From positions 1 through 45,485 of the forward strand of contig JAZQHR010000083.1 in assembly GCA_045540695.1 (NCBI GenBank): a stretch of DNA of 45,485 nucleotides. Direction: 5' to 3'. The position numbers and the translations under genes were made by a program. The DNA is from JAZQHR01 sp045540695. Its GTDB lineage: Bacteria > Bacillota > Clostridia > UMGS1810. The notes beneath the pieces were generated by a model. That model worked only from the letters and a program-made list of their open reading frames with translations, did no database searches and had not been told where the DNA came from. Of the stretch, positions 16,592-25,450 are shown piece by piece (the first letter of the stretch is position 1; every line of letters begins with the position of its first letter).

Positions 16592-17596
16592 ATGCGAAAA
16601 AACGAACTGTCGCTTGCAAACATTTTGTGTTGCTTGATAGTAATATTTATACACGTTAATTCGGAAGCATTGTTAGACCTTAATAAAGGTAGCGTATGGT
16701 ATGCTGCATCATATATGTTATGGCAAGCATCATCCTTTGTAGTATATGCATTTATTTTCTTGAGTGGAATAAAACAGTTTTTAAAAAAAGATATAAACAT
16801 AGCTGATTTTTATAAGAAACGTCTTACTAAAATTGTTATTCCATATGTTTTGTGGGTTCTTATATATTACGCATATGATATCATCATGGGTATAAGCGTA
16901 TTCGACATAAAAACCCTTATATATTACTTATACTCCGGTGACTATATTGGACATTTCTATTTTGTTATTACTATAATACAATTTTACCTTCTTATGCCAT
17001 TATGGATAAAATTATACCAAAAGGTAAATCCAGTACTTATGATAATAATATCTTTTATCATATCTGCATTTTCATGGAAAATACTCCCTGGTATAACACA
17101 CTTTAGATTTTTTGACAGAATATTTACTACATACTTGGTTTTCTGGACACTCGGTGCGTATATAGGCATGAATTACGAAAAAGCAAAGGAAACAATCAAA
17201 CGATATAGCAAATACATCTATGTATTATTCGCATTATCACTCGTGGGTGCTGTGGGATATTTGTATATTACTCATATAAATCATATACATATGTGGTTTG
17301 CCGAGTATATTATGATGACATATAGAATAATTGCGGTACTGTTCTTATTTGCTATATCGCTCACACGAATTAATAAAATATGTGAAATAAAATTTATGAA
17401 GATTCTAGACAGGTCTAGCTATAATATTTACTTAAGTCATTTACTTGTTCAAAAACATGCAGTTTACCTCATAAACGCATTTGCCATTTGGCGAATAAGC
17501 CACAGAATGTTTGTTCGTTCAGCATCAGTATATGTGATATCTATCGCTGCATGCATGCTGTATGAATATATCAAAAGCAAAAGAAAACATTCGTAA
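16592..17596 (+). CDS. Acyltransferase family 3 membrane protein
   Basis: A 334-residue protein with about ten membrane helices and a short basic tail. The opening LANILCCLIVIFIHVNSEA places a His (residue 21) at the end of helix 1, the conserved catalytic-candidate position of acyltransferase-3 (OafA/NodX-type) enzymes. The second landmark, KKRLTKIVIPYVLW, is the family's R-x-x-R-I-x-x-P-Y motif between helices 2 and 3. Relatives transfer acetyl or other acyl groups to surface polysaccharides or glycans. The substrate is unknown. AGAGGTGAT lies upstream of the start. A strong terminator follows, so the gene ends its transcript. Confidence 0.87.
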   Translation: MRKNELSLANILCCLIVIFIHVNSEALLDLNKGSVWYAASYMLWQASSFVVYAFIFLSGIKQFLKKDINIADFYKKRLTKIVIPYVLWVLIYYAYDIIMGISVFDIKTLIYYLYSGDYIGHFYFVITIIQFYLLMPLWIKLYQKVNPVLMIIISFIISAFSWKILPGITHFRFFDRIFTTYLVFWTLGAYIGMNYEKAKETIKRYSKYIYVLFALSLVGAVGYLYITHINHIHMWFAEYIMMTYRIIAVLFLFAISLTRINKICEIKFMKILDRSSYNIYLSHLLVQKHAVYLINAFAIWRISHRMFVRSASVYVISIAACMLYEYIKSKRKHS

Positions 17597-17619
17597 AAGC
17601 CGTACCCATAATAACAGTA

Positions 17620-17658
17620 AATTACCCTAGAACGTTAATGTTCTAGGGTAATTCTTTT
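17620..17658. terminator. Convergent terminator with 14-bp perfect stem
   Basis: AATTACCCTAGAAC (17620-17633) pairs with GTTCTAGGGTAATT (17640-17653) around GTTAAT. It lies between the convergent acyltransferase gene and the RCC1-protein gene. The plus-strand tail TTCTTTT suits the acyltransferase best. Confidence 0.85.
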
Positions 17659-17716
17659 ATATGATTATTTACTTTAAATTATCATACATTCTCACGAATG
17701 TTGCGATGGCAATTTA

Positions 17717-20700
17717 TTATTTAATCTTCTTAAGCAAATCGTTGATTTCTTTAATTTTCTTAACATATTTCTTGATTTCTTTACCATCTTTTAACGCAGT
17801 TTGGATCTCTTTCGGAAAATGATCCATTATCATTGATTTAATAATATTTTTTGCATTATTCACTTTCAATTCAGAAGGCGAGCTTACATATGCTTCGAGA
17901 ACTCCCTGAGCAAGATTTGCTGTCACTGTAGCTTTAAAACTCGTAAACATATCTTGAATTTGGCTTGGAGAAACACCAATCATATATTTATAGTTCTTTC
18001 CACCTTCGGTATATGTAACACTCCCAAATCCACCACCAATGTTCCAAGTGTCCATTCCAGTGTAATTTATATCAAGTGTGTATGATTTAAAACTATTGCT
18101 GTTTTTATCATAATACAGATATTCAAAATCACCATCAACAGCCTTCACTTTCATATTATTTGTTACATTCGATATATCTCCTAAGTTTGCTACATCCTTG
18201 CTTTCTTCCAAAATAGCACGGCTTAGACCGGTCTCAACTCTTGCAATAATGTCATCGTTTGACTTCTTACTACCGTCCATAGGAGAGAGCATAAACAAAT
18301 TGCTGAAGAGATATGGTTGTAATACGCTCCAATCCTCAAAAATCAAAGATTTAACACAATCAAACTCTTGTTTGATGTCTAAAGCTTCAAAACCCCTATC
18401 AATTACTCGCATAATTGAAAATGTCTGCTTTCCATCATCTTTCACATCTATAATATGAATGTTGTTTGAGTTAGTAATATGAAACTCATTCTTTCCGCCT
18501 GCAACAAAGTTGCGTTTTAATTCAACATCTCCGCCAACCTTTATTATACCATCTGTCAGATAGTTCTTGTGGCTTGTTCCGGAATTAAAGATAAAACTGC
18601 CGTCACAAGTTAGTGTGCCACCTTTTGACATATCAATTACGCCTTTTTTCTTAACATTAATATCTCCGCCGCTAACTACAATAGAGGAATTTTTGCCGAA
18701 TGTGATTTTATTTTCAACATTTAAATAACCATTTACACTAATTGTAGTTCCTTCCGGCAAATTCATTTCTTCTTTTACAACGAGATTTTCAACCTGGTAA
18801 ACACCTTTACCGATGTTTCCGCCATTATAAACATTGTATGTTTCGCCTAACCCAAGCCATTTAGTCTTTTCTTCCGTTGTAAATCCACTTTCGCTACTAT
18901 CCGAAACCGTTTTAATGTTAGCTATAGATTCATTGTTGGATTGAAGTTTATCTCCTGTTGAAATGTTAACTGTGTAACTGCTGCCTTTCCACATAACCTT
19001 TGCACCAAAGGATTCGGCAATGAATCTGACCGGCACATATGTTCTGTTCCCACTTAAAATTCTTGCCGGAACATCTAAGCTTTTTGCTTCACCATTAACA
19101 TAAGAAGTTGTAGAGTTTATCTGAAGTTCAATTTCCTTACCGCCAACGATTGCAGTAACTTTTTGAGCTGCTCCGTCCCAATGAATGTCATCATCAGCTG
19201 TTCCAAGTGCATTAAAAATTTTTCTTACAGGAACAAGAGTTCTTCCGCTTTCCAGTATAGGCATAGCATCAAATTCTACCTTTGTTCCATTAACAAACAC
19301 TTTAACAGGCAAGTCGACATCTAAGTCAACTGCTTTATTTACAGGAACTATATTATTACCCGAAACTGAAATAACTGCAAAAGATTTATCATTATCAACT
19401 GCACTATCTTTAAAAGATACATCATATGAATATGATCTCTTATCACCGGGTTTTAAACTTTCCGACGAATCTATTGACGGCTCTGTTTCATAAGAAGATG
19501 TATGTCCAAACCCGCTTGTCGCATATAACCCTTTTGAAAGATGAGTTGTGACTGTAGGATTTTTCAAAGTCATAGAATCAACATCTTCTTGTGACAATTC
19601 ATCATAATTAAGATTATCGTATTTTTTGTTTTCAACAGTAAAATTCAGTTTTGTAATACCATAATCACCTTTTTGGCAACGGGCTTCTATATATATATTG
19701 GGTGTTAATCCTACTAATATAGTTGCTTCTGCGGTCAAGTCGTTTTCATTATCGGTTGCAATTATTTTTGTTACACCGCTTTTTAAACCTTTAATCGTTG
19801 CACTTGCTGGTTTTGACATAGTACTTTCTGTTGTGTCTATAATCTTTGCGATACTTGTATCTTCAATTTTAAAAGTAATATCGCCTTGTTCATCAGCAAG
19901 GTTATCTCCATCATATATACTTGCTGTTATTATGGTTTCGCCATTAATTTCCAATGGCTTTATTTTTGAAAATCTTATTTCTTTTTGCTGTACTTCAATT
20001 TCGTGAGTAGCACTCATTCCGCTTTCTGCATGAGTTGCTGTTATTGTTGCTTTACCGCCTTTTAAGCCTTTGACAGTTACATTGTTACCCCAAGGAGTAA
20101 TTTGTGCAACGCTTTCATCACTGCAAGACCAAGTTATGCCACCTTCGGGAGCAGCATTTCCGTTTTCATCGTAACGGGTTGCTTTTAAAACAGCTTCGTT
20201 ACCATCCCGAATTAAGTTTTCTCCTTCTATAATAATCCCCTTATATAGATTCATAATTTTTATAGGTGATAAATGATTTTTTGTTGTACCATCTCCTAGT
20301 ACACCGAAGGTATTGTCTCCCCACATCCACAGACTTCCGTCCCCTTTTATGGCGGCTCCACCAGCCCCAAATAGTTTTGCATAAATAACGTTATCCATTA
20401 TTTTGACAGGTTCATATTTGTCTTTTGTTGTACCATCTCCGATTAATCCTAACCCATTATAACCCCATGTCCACAATGAACCATCGTTTTTTATAAAAGC
20501 TGTATTTGAAACACATGATTTGACATTATCTGCTATCTTTACAGGAAATTCGTAACTAGTTGTAGTTCCGTTTCCAATTTCTCCATACTGATTGTTTCCC
20601 CAAGCCCATAATGTCCCATCTTTTTTTATAACTTTTGTGACACATACCATGAGTACATCATCAATTATTTTGACTGGACTAGAAACATTATCCGAATATG

Positions 20701-21457
20701 ACATTGGAGTTCCATAGCTTTGCAAGCCCCACGCCCAAAGAGAATCATCGCTTTTAATCGCAGTACAATAATATCCAGAGCAAGCTATAGATTTAATGTT
20801 TGTCATTACTTGACGAGGCTCTTTTGTTGAACCAGAAGTATTTCCCAATTGACCAAATTTATTATTCCCCCACATCCACAAAGTGCCATCGTCTTTAATT
20901 GCAGCACCATATTTGTAATAACTGCTTACGAGATTTACATCTTTAACATTATCCATTATTTTTTGAGGTGTAGTTCTATTTTCAAACGTACCATCACCTA
21001 GTTGTCCATCACCATTATAGCCCCATGTCCACAAACTTCCATCAGTTTTAATTGCAGCTGCAAAAGTGCTAGTTACATATATTTTTTCAACATTTTCCAT
21101 AATTTTCTTAGGAGTACGCCCTTGTTCAGTTAAATATCCACCAAACTGTCCCCATACCCATAAACTTCCATCTTTTTTTATTGCAGCATTATAATAATCT
21201 GCACATTGAATATCCTTAACATTATCCATTATTTTTATTGGAATGTAACTATCACTCGTTGTTCCATCACCTAATGTACCATATTTATTATAACCCCACA
21301 TCCATAAACTACCGTCAGGCTTTATTATAGCTCGATGATTTGCACCAGAATCAATCACAAAATTTTTATTATAAGAATTTGCATTTGCAATAGTATTACT
21401 AGTAACTAATGATAATAGAATCGATAAACTTAATAATACACTTATTAATTTTTTCAT
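17717..21457 (-). CDS. Large secreted RCC1-repeat / Ig-like / CuAO-stalk protein
   Basis: About 1,246 residues with a signal peptide (KKLISVLLSLSILLSLV, then ANA). Counting from a possible upstream ATG at 21478, domains are: eight RCC1-type blades (about 45-412), each with a variant of IKxDGSLWxWGxNxxGxLGDGT; two bacterial Ig-like BIG2 domains (about 415-497 and 502-590); a beta region of unknown type (592-720); a copper-amine-oxidase-N stalk domain (726-840, with two VPVR cores); and about 400 C-terminal residues I do not recognise. No sortase motif or SLH domain is visible. RCC1 propellers usually bind partners or glycans. A surface adhesion or carbohydrate-binding role is inferred. The start choice is uncertain: AGAGAGG lies 13 bases before 21457, and nothing good precedes 21478. 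Confidence 0.88.
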   Translation of the reverse strand: MKKLISVLLSLSILLSLVTSNTIANANSYNKNFVIDSGANHRAIIKPDGSLWMWGYNKYGTLGDGTTSDSYIPIKIMDNVKDIQCADYYNAAIKKDGSLWVWGQFGGYLTEQGRTPKKIMENVEKIYVTSTFAAAIKTDGSLWTWGYNGDGQLGDGTFENRTTPQKIMDNVKDVNLVSSYYKYGAAIKDDGTLWMWGNNKFGQLGNTSGSTKEPRQVMTNIKSIACSGYYCTAIKSDDSLWAWGLQSYGTPMSYSDNVSSPVKIIDDVLMVCVTKVIKKDGTLWAWGNNQYGEIGNGTTTSYEFPVKIADNVKSCVSNTAFIKNDGSLWTWGYNGLGLIGDGTTKDKYEPVKIMDNVIYAKLFGAGGAAIKGDGSLWMWGDNTFGVLGDGTTKNHLSPIKIMNLYKGIIIEGENLIRDGNEAVLKATRYDENGNAAPEGGITWSCSDESVAQITPWGNNVTVKGLKGGKATITATHAESGMSATHEIEVQQKEIRFSKIKPLEINGETIITASIYDGDNLADEQGDITFKIEDTSIAKIIDTTESTMSKPASATIKGLKSGVTKIIATDNENDLTAEATILVGLTPNIYIEARCQKGDYGITKLNFTVENKKYDNLNYDELSQEDVDSMTLKNPTVTTHLSKGLYATSGFGHTSSYETEPSIDSSESLKPGDKRSYSYDVSFKDSAVDNDKSFAVISVSGNNIVPVNKAVDLDVDLPVKVFVNGTKVEFDAMPILESGRTLVPVRKIFNALGTADDDIHWDGAAQKVTAIVGGKEIELQINSTTSYVNGEAKSLDVPARILSGNRTYVPVRFIAESFGAKVMWKGSSYTVNISTGDKLQSNNESIANIKTVSDSSESGFTTEEKTKWLGLGETYNVYNGGNIGKGVYQVENLVVKEEMNLPEGTTISVNGYLNVENKITFGKNSSIVVSGGDINVKKKGVIDMSKGGTLTCDGSFIFNSGTSHKNYLTDGIIKVGGDVELKRNFVAGGKNEFHITNSNNIHIIDVKDDGKQTFSIMRVIDRGFEALDIKQEFDCVKSLIFEDWSVLQPYLFSNLFMLSPMDGSKKSNDDIIARVETGLSRAILEESKDVANLGDISNVTNNMKVKAVDGDFEYLYYDKNSNSFKSYTLDINYTGMDTWNIGGGFGSVTYTEGGKNYKYMIGVSPSQIQDMFTSFKATVTANLAQGVLEAYVSSPSELKVNNAKNIIKSMIMDHFPKEIQTALKDGKEIKKYVKKIKEINDLLKKIK

Positions 21458-21542
21458 ACCTTTCTTTTTTCCTCTCATTTAAAATTGTTTAATCTACTTT
21501 ATCTTAATAAATAGCTAATACATATTCTTTACCTCCGTATAT
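21458..21542 (-). promoter_or_regulatory. 5' leader of the RCC1-protein gene
   Basis: This is the AT-rich stretch between the RNA terminator (21543-21575) and the gene. It contains a strong unused-looking ribosome site, GGAGGT (21532-21537), followed by the two-codon frame ATG-TAT-stop. No separate promoter is obvious here. The gene may therefore be fed by read-through of the upstream RNA unit. Confidence 0.4.
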
Positions 21543-21757
21543 AAAAAGTGTGCAGAACAATCGCTGTCTGCACACCGAAAAATGCAAACCCCGATTGTTG
21601 TCACACAAAACTTTACTAAATGGGAATTTCTTCGTACATCCAGCAAGTTGGAATTTGCATTTTTGCCAATTCAACGCTGGAATATACAAAAGGGCATAGT
21701 ACACCCTATAAAACAACAAAAAATCCCCTTATATTTCATTGTAAAGTTTTATGTGAC
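21541..21757 (-). ncRNA. Folded noncoding RNA of unknown class, about 215 nt
   Basis: A transcription unit with its own promoter and terminator and no convincing protein frame. The 5' end (21757-21741) pairs with 21616-21600 over 17 bases with one G-U pair. Inside, 21728-21721 pairs with 21629-21622 (one G-U), then come a small hairpin at 21691-21707 and a long apical hairpin at 21640-21680. Both wobble pairs would be mismatches on the plus strand, so the minus-strand RNA is the folded form. After the closing stem, ACAATCG (21598-21592) is complementary to CGATTGT in the terminator loop (21563-21557). The rod with a central bubble recalls 6S RNA, but the 3' tail is long. It could be a cis leader of the RCC1-protein gene instead. 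Confidence 0.6.
21543..21575 (-). terminator. Terminator of the folded RNA / attenuator before RCC1 gene
   Basis: GTGTGCAGA pairs perfectly with TCTGCACAC around a ten-base loop, with TTTTTATA following on the minus strand. Seven loop bases can pair with 21592-21598, which could form a kissing contact or an antiterminator. Confidence 0.85.
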
Positions 21758-21763
21758 TTTAAT

Positions 21764-21792
21764 ATAATACCACATTTTTCTTAAATTATCAA
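21764..21792 (-). promoter_or_regulatory. Promoter of the folded RNA
   Basis: TTGATA (21787-21792) and TATTAT (21764-21769) on the minus strand are 17 bases apart. The predicted start near 21757 coincides with the first base of the 17-bp closing stem. Confidence 0.7.
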
Positions 21793-21946
21793 TAGATTTT
21801 CTGTAAAATCAGCATTTTGCCGATAAACATTTCATGTCACTCAATAGAAGTATGTTTTTCGGGTTTAATACTAATGCATTATAACGGGTAGTCAATGTCA
21901 CCTGTCATTACAATGATGTTTGGCGAAAATTGCCCAGGTCTACGAT
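21793..21946. other. AT-rich spacer without recognised feature
   Basis: I see no open frame with a ribosome site, no long inverted repeat and no tRNA here. A minus-strand TATAAT occurs within it (near 21878-21883), but no good -35 hexamer lies 17 bases away. Confidence 0.4.
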
Positions 21947-21980
21947 AAAAGGCTGAACGATTGATTTCGTTCAGCCTTTT
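21947..21980. terminator. Terminator of the glycerate dehydrogenase gene
   Basis: AAAAGGCTGAACGA (21947-21960) and TCGTTCAGCCTTTT (21967-21980) form a perfect 14-bp stem with a six-base loop. It lies 42 bases after the dehydrogenase stop codon and is symmetric enough to work both ways. Confidence 0.88.
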
Positions 21981-22021
21981 AAATTAGTGTCATTTAGAGT
22001 ACGTATTATAGTAGTCTTTTC

Positions 22022-22966
22022 CTATACTACTCTGTTTCGTTTTCCACCGCCATAAAATGTTTTTATATTATCTATTATCTCATTAAGACATCTCACCCTT
22101 GCTTCATAAGCTCCCCACGCCATGTGCGGAGTAAGGCAGGCATTTTTATTTCCTAGAAGCTTTGTATATGGATGTTCTATTGGAAACGGCTCGGTTGAAT
22201 ACACGTCGACACCTGCAAATATCTTGTTAGCAAGCACTGCATCTGCTATCGCATTTTCATCAGCAACCTTACCACGTGCTACATTTATAAACACCGCACC
22301 TTCACGCATCATAGAAATACGATCTCTGGTTATAAGATTTTCAGTTTCTGGTGTAAGCGGTGTATGAACAGATATGATATCCGCTTCACTACAAAGGGTA
22401 TCGATATCTACGTTTTCATAACCTTCTTTATGCGACCTTGAGTACACTATAACCTTGCAGCCAAGTGCTGTAGCAACCTGAGCAACCTTCTTTCCTATAT
22501 TTCCCATACCAACTATGCCCCACGTTTTACCGCTTATCTCGTGGTAAACCGGCTCAAGCTGATTTTGTCTGCCCGACTTAGAATATTCTCCGCTATTTAC
22601 ATACTCTGTGTAATCTGCAAGTCGTGTGCATAGCGACAATGCCATAGACACAGTAAGCTGTGCAACCGAGTCTGTAGAATATCCCACAACATTGCAAACG
22701 GCTATACCATTTTTTGCACAATATTCTGTATCGATATTATCATATCCTGTGGCAAATACACATATAAGCTTAAGGCTTTTTGCGTCCTTCAAGTTGCTTT
22801 CGTTTAGCTTAACCTTATTTAAAATAACTACTTCGCAATCGCATAGTCTTTCAGCCACCATTTCAGGTGGTGTCATAGGATATATGGTTGTTTCACCTAC
22901 TTCTTCCAGCCCCGAAAAATCAAGGTCCTTTCCTAGTGTATCTGCGTCTAATACTGTAATTTTCAT
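22022..22966 (-). CDS. D-2-hydroxyacid dehydrogenase, glycerate dehydrogenase-like
   Basis: A 314-residue NAD-dependent D-isomer-specific 2-hydroxyacid dehydrogenase. The nucleotide motif GMGNIG is at 153-158. Catalytic Arg231 (NVARGK), Glu259 (YSTEPFP) and His281 (LTPHMAW) form the usual triad, and the LTPHMAWGAYEAR ending of the motif resembles glycerate/hydroxypyruvate dehydrogenases. The start at 22966 follows AAAGGA at eight bases; an earlier ATG at 22987 lies inside the HydF gene. A glycerate kinase gene lies 1.2 kb upstream on the same strand, which supports a hydroxypyruvate-glycerate-2-phosphoglycerate route. HydF sits between the two. Confidence 0.88.
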   Translation of the reverse strand: MKITVLDADTLGKDLDFSGLEEVGETTIYPMTPPEMVAERLCDCEVVILNKVKLNESNLKDAKSLKLICVFATGYDNIDTEYCAKNGIAVCNVVGYSTDSVAQLTVSMALSLCTRLADYTEYVNSGEYSKSGRQNQLEPVYHEISGKTWGIVGMGNIGKKVAQVATALGCKVIVYSRSHKEGYENVDIDTLCSEADIISVHTPLTPETENLITRDRISMMREGAVFINVARGKVADENAIADAVLANKIFAGVDVYSTEPFPIEHPYTKLLGNKNACLTPHMAWGAYEARVRCLNEIIDNIKTFYGGGKRNRVV

Positions 22967-22979
22967 AATAAAATCCTTT

Positions 22980-24143
22980 CTAGTCATTTAAAAACAAGTC
23001 TTTGCATCTGTCAAGTATGCCGTGAATTTTTGCAATTGTTATGCCGTAGTTTGTCATAGGTATACCATTTTGCGATGCAGTGTTCATTCGATATTTAACT
23101 TCTCTGTCATTTAGCATACATCCGCCACAATGAACTACAAGTGCATACTTTGACAAATCATCAGGAAACTCTCCACCGCTTGTAAACTCAAACGAGATAT
23201 CCTTACCTGTATAGTCCTTAATCCAATTTGGAAGCTTAACTGTGCCGATATCGTTGCACTGTCTGTGATGGGTACAACCTTCTGAAATAAGTACTGTATC
23301 GCCATCAACAAGTTTATCTAGATAATTTGCACCTTCAATAGCCTGTTTTAAGAAACCCTTTTTACGCACGAAAAGTATCGAAAACGATGTAAGAGGTATA
23401 TTATCAGAAACTATCTTCGACACCTCCCCAAACACCTGACTATCAGTTATAACAAGGCTTGGGGTGACTTTTAAAAGTGCATCAGAAAGCTCAGATGGCT
23501 GAACTACTAACGCTATAGCACCTACATCTAAAAGTTCGCGTAAAACCTGCTGTTGAGGAAGGATTATTCTCCCCTTTGGTGCTGATTCATCAATTGGAGT
23601 GACAAGTATTACTATATCTTTTGCATTTATAAGGTCACGAACAATATATTTTTCTTCACTTTTCGAAATAAGAGCTAATTTTTCTTTTAACACATCTATA
23701 TTTTTATTTGTCAGCGCACTTACGTGAAGGTATTCACCATTATTTTCGGCTATATCGCATTTATTCATAACGACAATATGAGGTATGTTTCGCAAAATAC
23801 AGTCATTTACTATGCCTTCTTCAAAGCCAGTAAGTCCAACTGATGCATCGCACACTATAATTGCAATATCACATTTGCGAAGAACGTCTTTTGCCTTTTT
23901 TACACGCATATTACCAAGCTCGCCCTCATCGTCAAGCCCAGGCGTGTCGATAATCACAACCGGTCCAAGTGGTAAAAGCTCCATAGCCTTTTGCACGGGG
24001 TCGGTGGTTGTGCCAAGCACATCCGACACTATGGCGATATCCTGACCTGTAATAGCATTTATTAGACTTGATTTTCCGCTGTTTCTTCTGCCAAATATTC
24101 CTATATGAATTCTGTTTGCAGATGTAGTTTCGTTAAGTGACAT
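22980..24143 (-). CDS. hydF: [FeFe]-hydrogenase maturation GTPase HydF
   Basis: A 387-residue scaffold and carrier protein for the 2Fe subcluster of the H-cluster. The N-terminal GTPase domain has the P-loop GRRNSGKS (18-25), the DTPG switch (VVIIDTPGLDD) and the base-specific MNKCD. The middle dimerisation domain follows. The C-terminal iron-sulphur domain has Cys-x-His (SEGCTHH) and HCGGC, the HydF signature that binds a [4Fe-4S] cluster. AGGAGG precedes the start. The gene overlaps no neighbour but runs close into the dehydrogenase gene downstream. The HydE and HydG genes are 4-5 kb away, so the maturation set is split. Confidence 0.96.
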   Translation of the reverse strand: MSLNETTSANRIHIGIFGRRNSGKSSLINAITGQDIAIVSDVLGTTTDPVQKAMELLPLGPVVIIDTPGLDDEGELGNMRVKKAKDVLRKCDIAIIVCDASVGLTGFEEGIVNDCILRNIPHIVVMNKCDIAENNGEYLHVSALTNKNIDVLKEKLALISKSEEKYIVRDLINAKDIVILVTPIDESAPKGRIILPQQQVLRELLDVGAIALVVQPSELSDALLKVTPSLVITDSQVFGEVSKIVSDNIPLTSFSILFVRKKGFLKQAIEGANYLDKLVDGDTVLISEGCTHHRQCNDIGTVKLPNWIKDYTGKDISFEFTSGGEFPDDLSKYALVVHCGGCMLNDREVKYRMNTASQNGIPMTNYGITIAKIHGILDRCKDLFLND

Positions 24144-24208
24144 AGTATTACCTCCTTTGTAAAGGTAGTTTAAAATAAATATATTTTATTTTATAAGGGA
24201 TATAAGGT

Positions 24209-25354
24209 TTAGATGCAACCTATTTTTATCAATCTAAACACCTGATAAGCAGTATCTTTTAAATTCTTATAAGCATTATCAACATCCATAGCTTCCTGTA
24301 GTGTGCAAGGTTTTCTTATAATTGGAAAAAACGCATCTATGCCGTGTTCATTGCAAATAACGGCATCGTCTGTCACACATCCCGAAAAAGCAATTACAGG
24401 CTTGTTATATTTTTTTGCAAGCTTTGCAACACCTATTGGTGCTTTACCCATATATGACTGACCGTCAAGTCTGCCTTCGCCTGTAATAATCAGGTCGGCA
24501 TCCGCTATATGATTTTTAAGTCCGGTTTCGCGAATTACAAGATTAATGCCTGATTCAAGTGTAGCATTTAGATATGACACAAGTGCAAATCCCATTCCGC
24601 CGGCAGCTCCTGTTCCGGGAATATTTGCATCGGCTGACGGAATAACATCTTTTGTAATACAAGCATATTTTCTAAGCCATGCATCCATATCTTTTATCAT
24701 TTGTGGGGTCGCACCCTTTTGCGGCCCGTATATCGCACTGCAACCCTCTTCTCCGCATAGCACATTTTTAACATCGCACGCTACGCAAAATGTACATTCG
24801 CTCAATTTATCATTTGCATTATCTAATTTAATCGAAACGATGTCTTTAAGCCCTTTAGCGCCCATAGACACCTGATTGCCGTCTTTATCTAAAAATTCAA
24901 ATCCAAGTGCCTGAAGCATACCCACGCCACCGTCGTTAGTAGCACTTCCGCCAATTCCTATAACAAAATTGCGGCAGCCTTTTGAAATAGCGTCCAAAAT
25001 CATTTCACCAACGCCATAAGTTGTGGTGTTTAGTGGATTACGTTCGTTTTCGCTAATCAAGGTAATCCCTGCAGCAGCTGACATCTCTATAATAGCCGTT
25101 TTAGTATGAGGAATAAATCCATATACAGCTTCGATTTTCTTTCCAAGAGGGTTGCATACCTCGGTTTTTATCTGCTTACCATTAGTCGCAGATATTATAG
25201 CTTCTACTGTGCCTTCGCCGCCGTCTGCAATCGGTGATATAACGACCTGAGAATCATTGTATACTTCATTGACAGCTTCCTTTATTGCCTTTCCTGCCTC
25301 AAAAGTGGAAAGGCTTCCCTTGAACGAATCAATAGCTACTACAATTTTTTTCAT
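24209..25354 (-). CDS. Glycerate 2-kinase (GarK/GlxK family)
   Basis: A 381-residue type I glycerate kinase that phosphorylates D-glycerate to 2-phosphoglycerate with ATP. The opening MKKIVVAIDSFKGSLSTFEA is the family start with the conserved DSFKGS. Further motifs are SPIADGGEGT, IGIGGSATNDGGVGML and ITGEGRLDGQS, all close to textbook for the family. The length matches the usual 375-385. GAAAGGAGATATATA lies before the start. The dehydrogenase downstream of HydF could supply glycerate from hydroxypyruvate. Confidence 0.94.
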   Translation of the reverse strand: MKKIVVAIDSFKGSLSTFEAGKAIKEAVNEVYNDSQVVISPIADGGEGTVEAIISATNGKQIKTEVCNPLGKKIEAVYGFIPHTKTAIIEMSAAAGITLISENERNPLNTTTYGVGEMILDAISKGCRNFVIGIGGSATNDGGVGMLQALGFEFLDKDGNQVSMGAKGLKDIVSIKLDNANDKLSECTFCVACDVKNVLCGEEGCSAIYGPQKGATPQMIKDMDAWLRKYACITKDVIPSADANIPGTGAAGGMGFALVSYLNATLESGINLVIRETGLKNHIADADLIITGEGRLDGQSYMGKAPIGVAKLAKKYNKPVIAFSGCVTDDAVICNEHGIDAFFPIIRKPCTLQEAMDVDNAYKNLKDTAYQVFRLIKIGCI

Positions 25355-25450
25355 TATATATCTCCTTTCATAAGCTTCAGCTTCTCTTTATCAAGAGGAA
25401 TTTTTCAACATCATTTAACATTCTTTTCTTTCTAAGTTATTTATACCATC

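Noticed and set aside
17717..21457. RCC1 repeats as a DNA-level tandem repeat or CRISPR-like array
   Set aside because: Repeats are at protein level with diverged bases and variable length, within one open frame.
21504..21719. A 71-codon minus-strand open frame within the folded RNA region
   Set aside because: It lacks a ribosome site, runs through the terminator hairpin, and its composition looks random; base pairing explains the region better.
21541..21757. c-di-GMP or other known riboswitch before the surface protein
   Set aside because: None of the conserved core sequences of c-di-GMP-I or -II, SAM, TPP, cobalamin or purine aptamers were found by eye.
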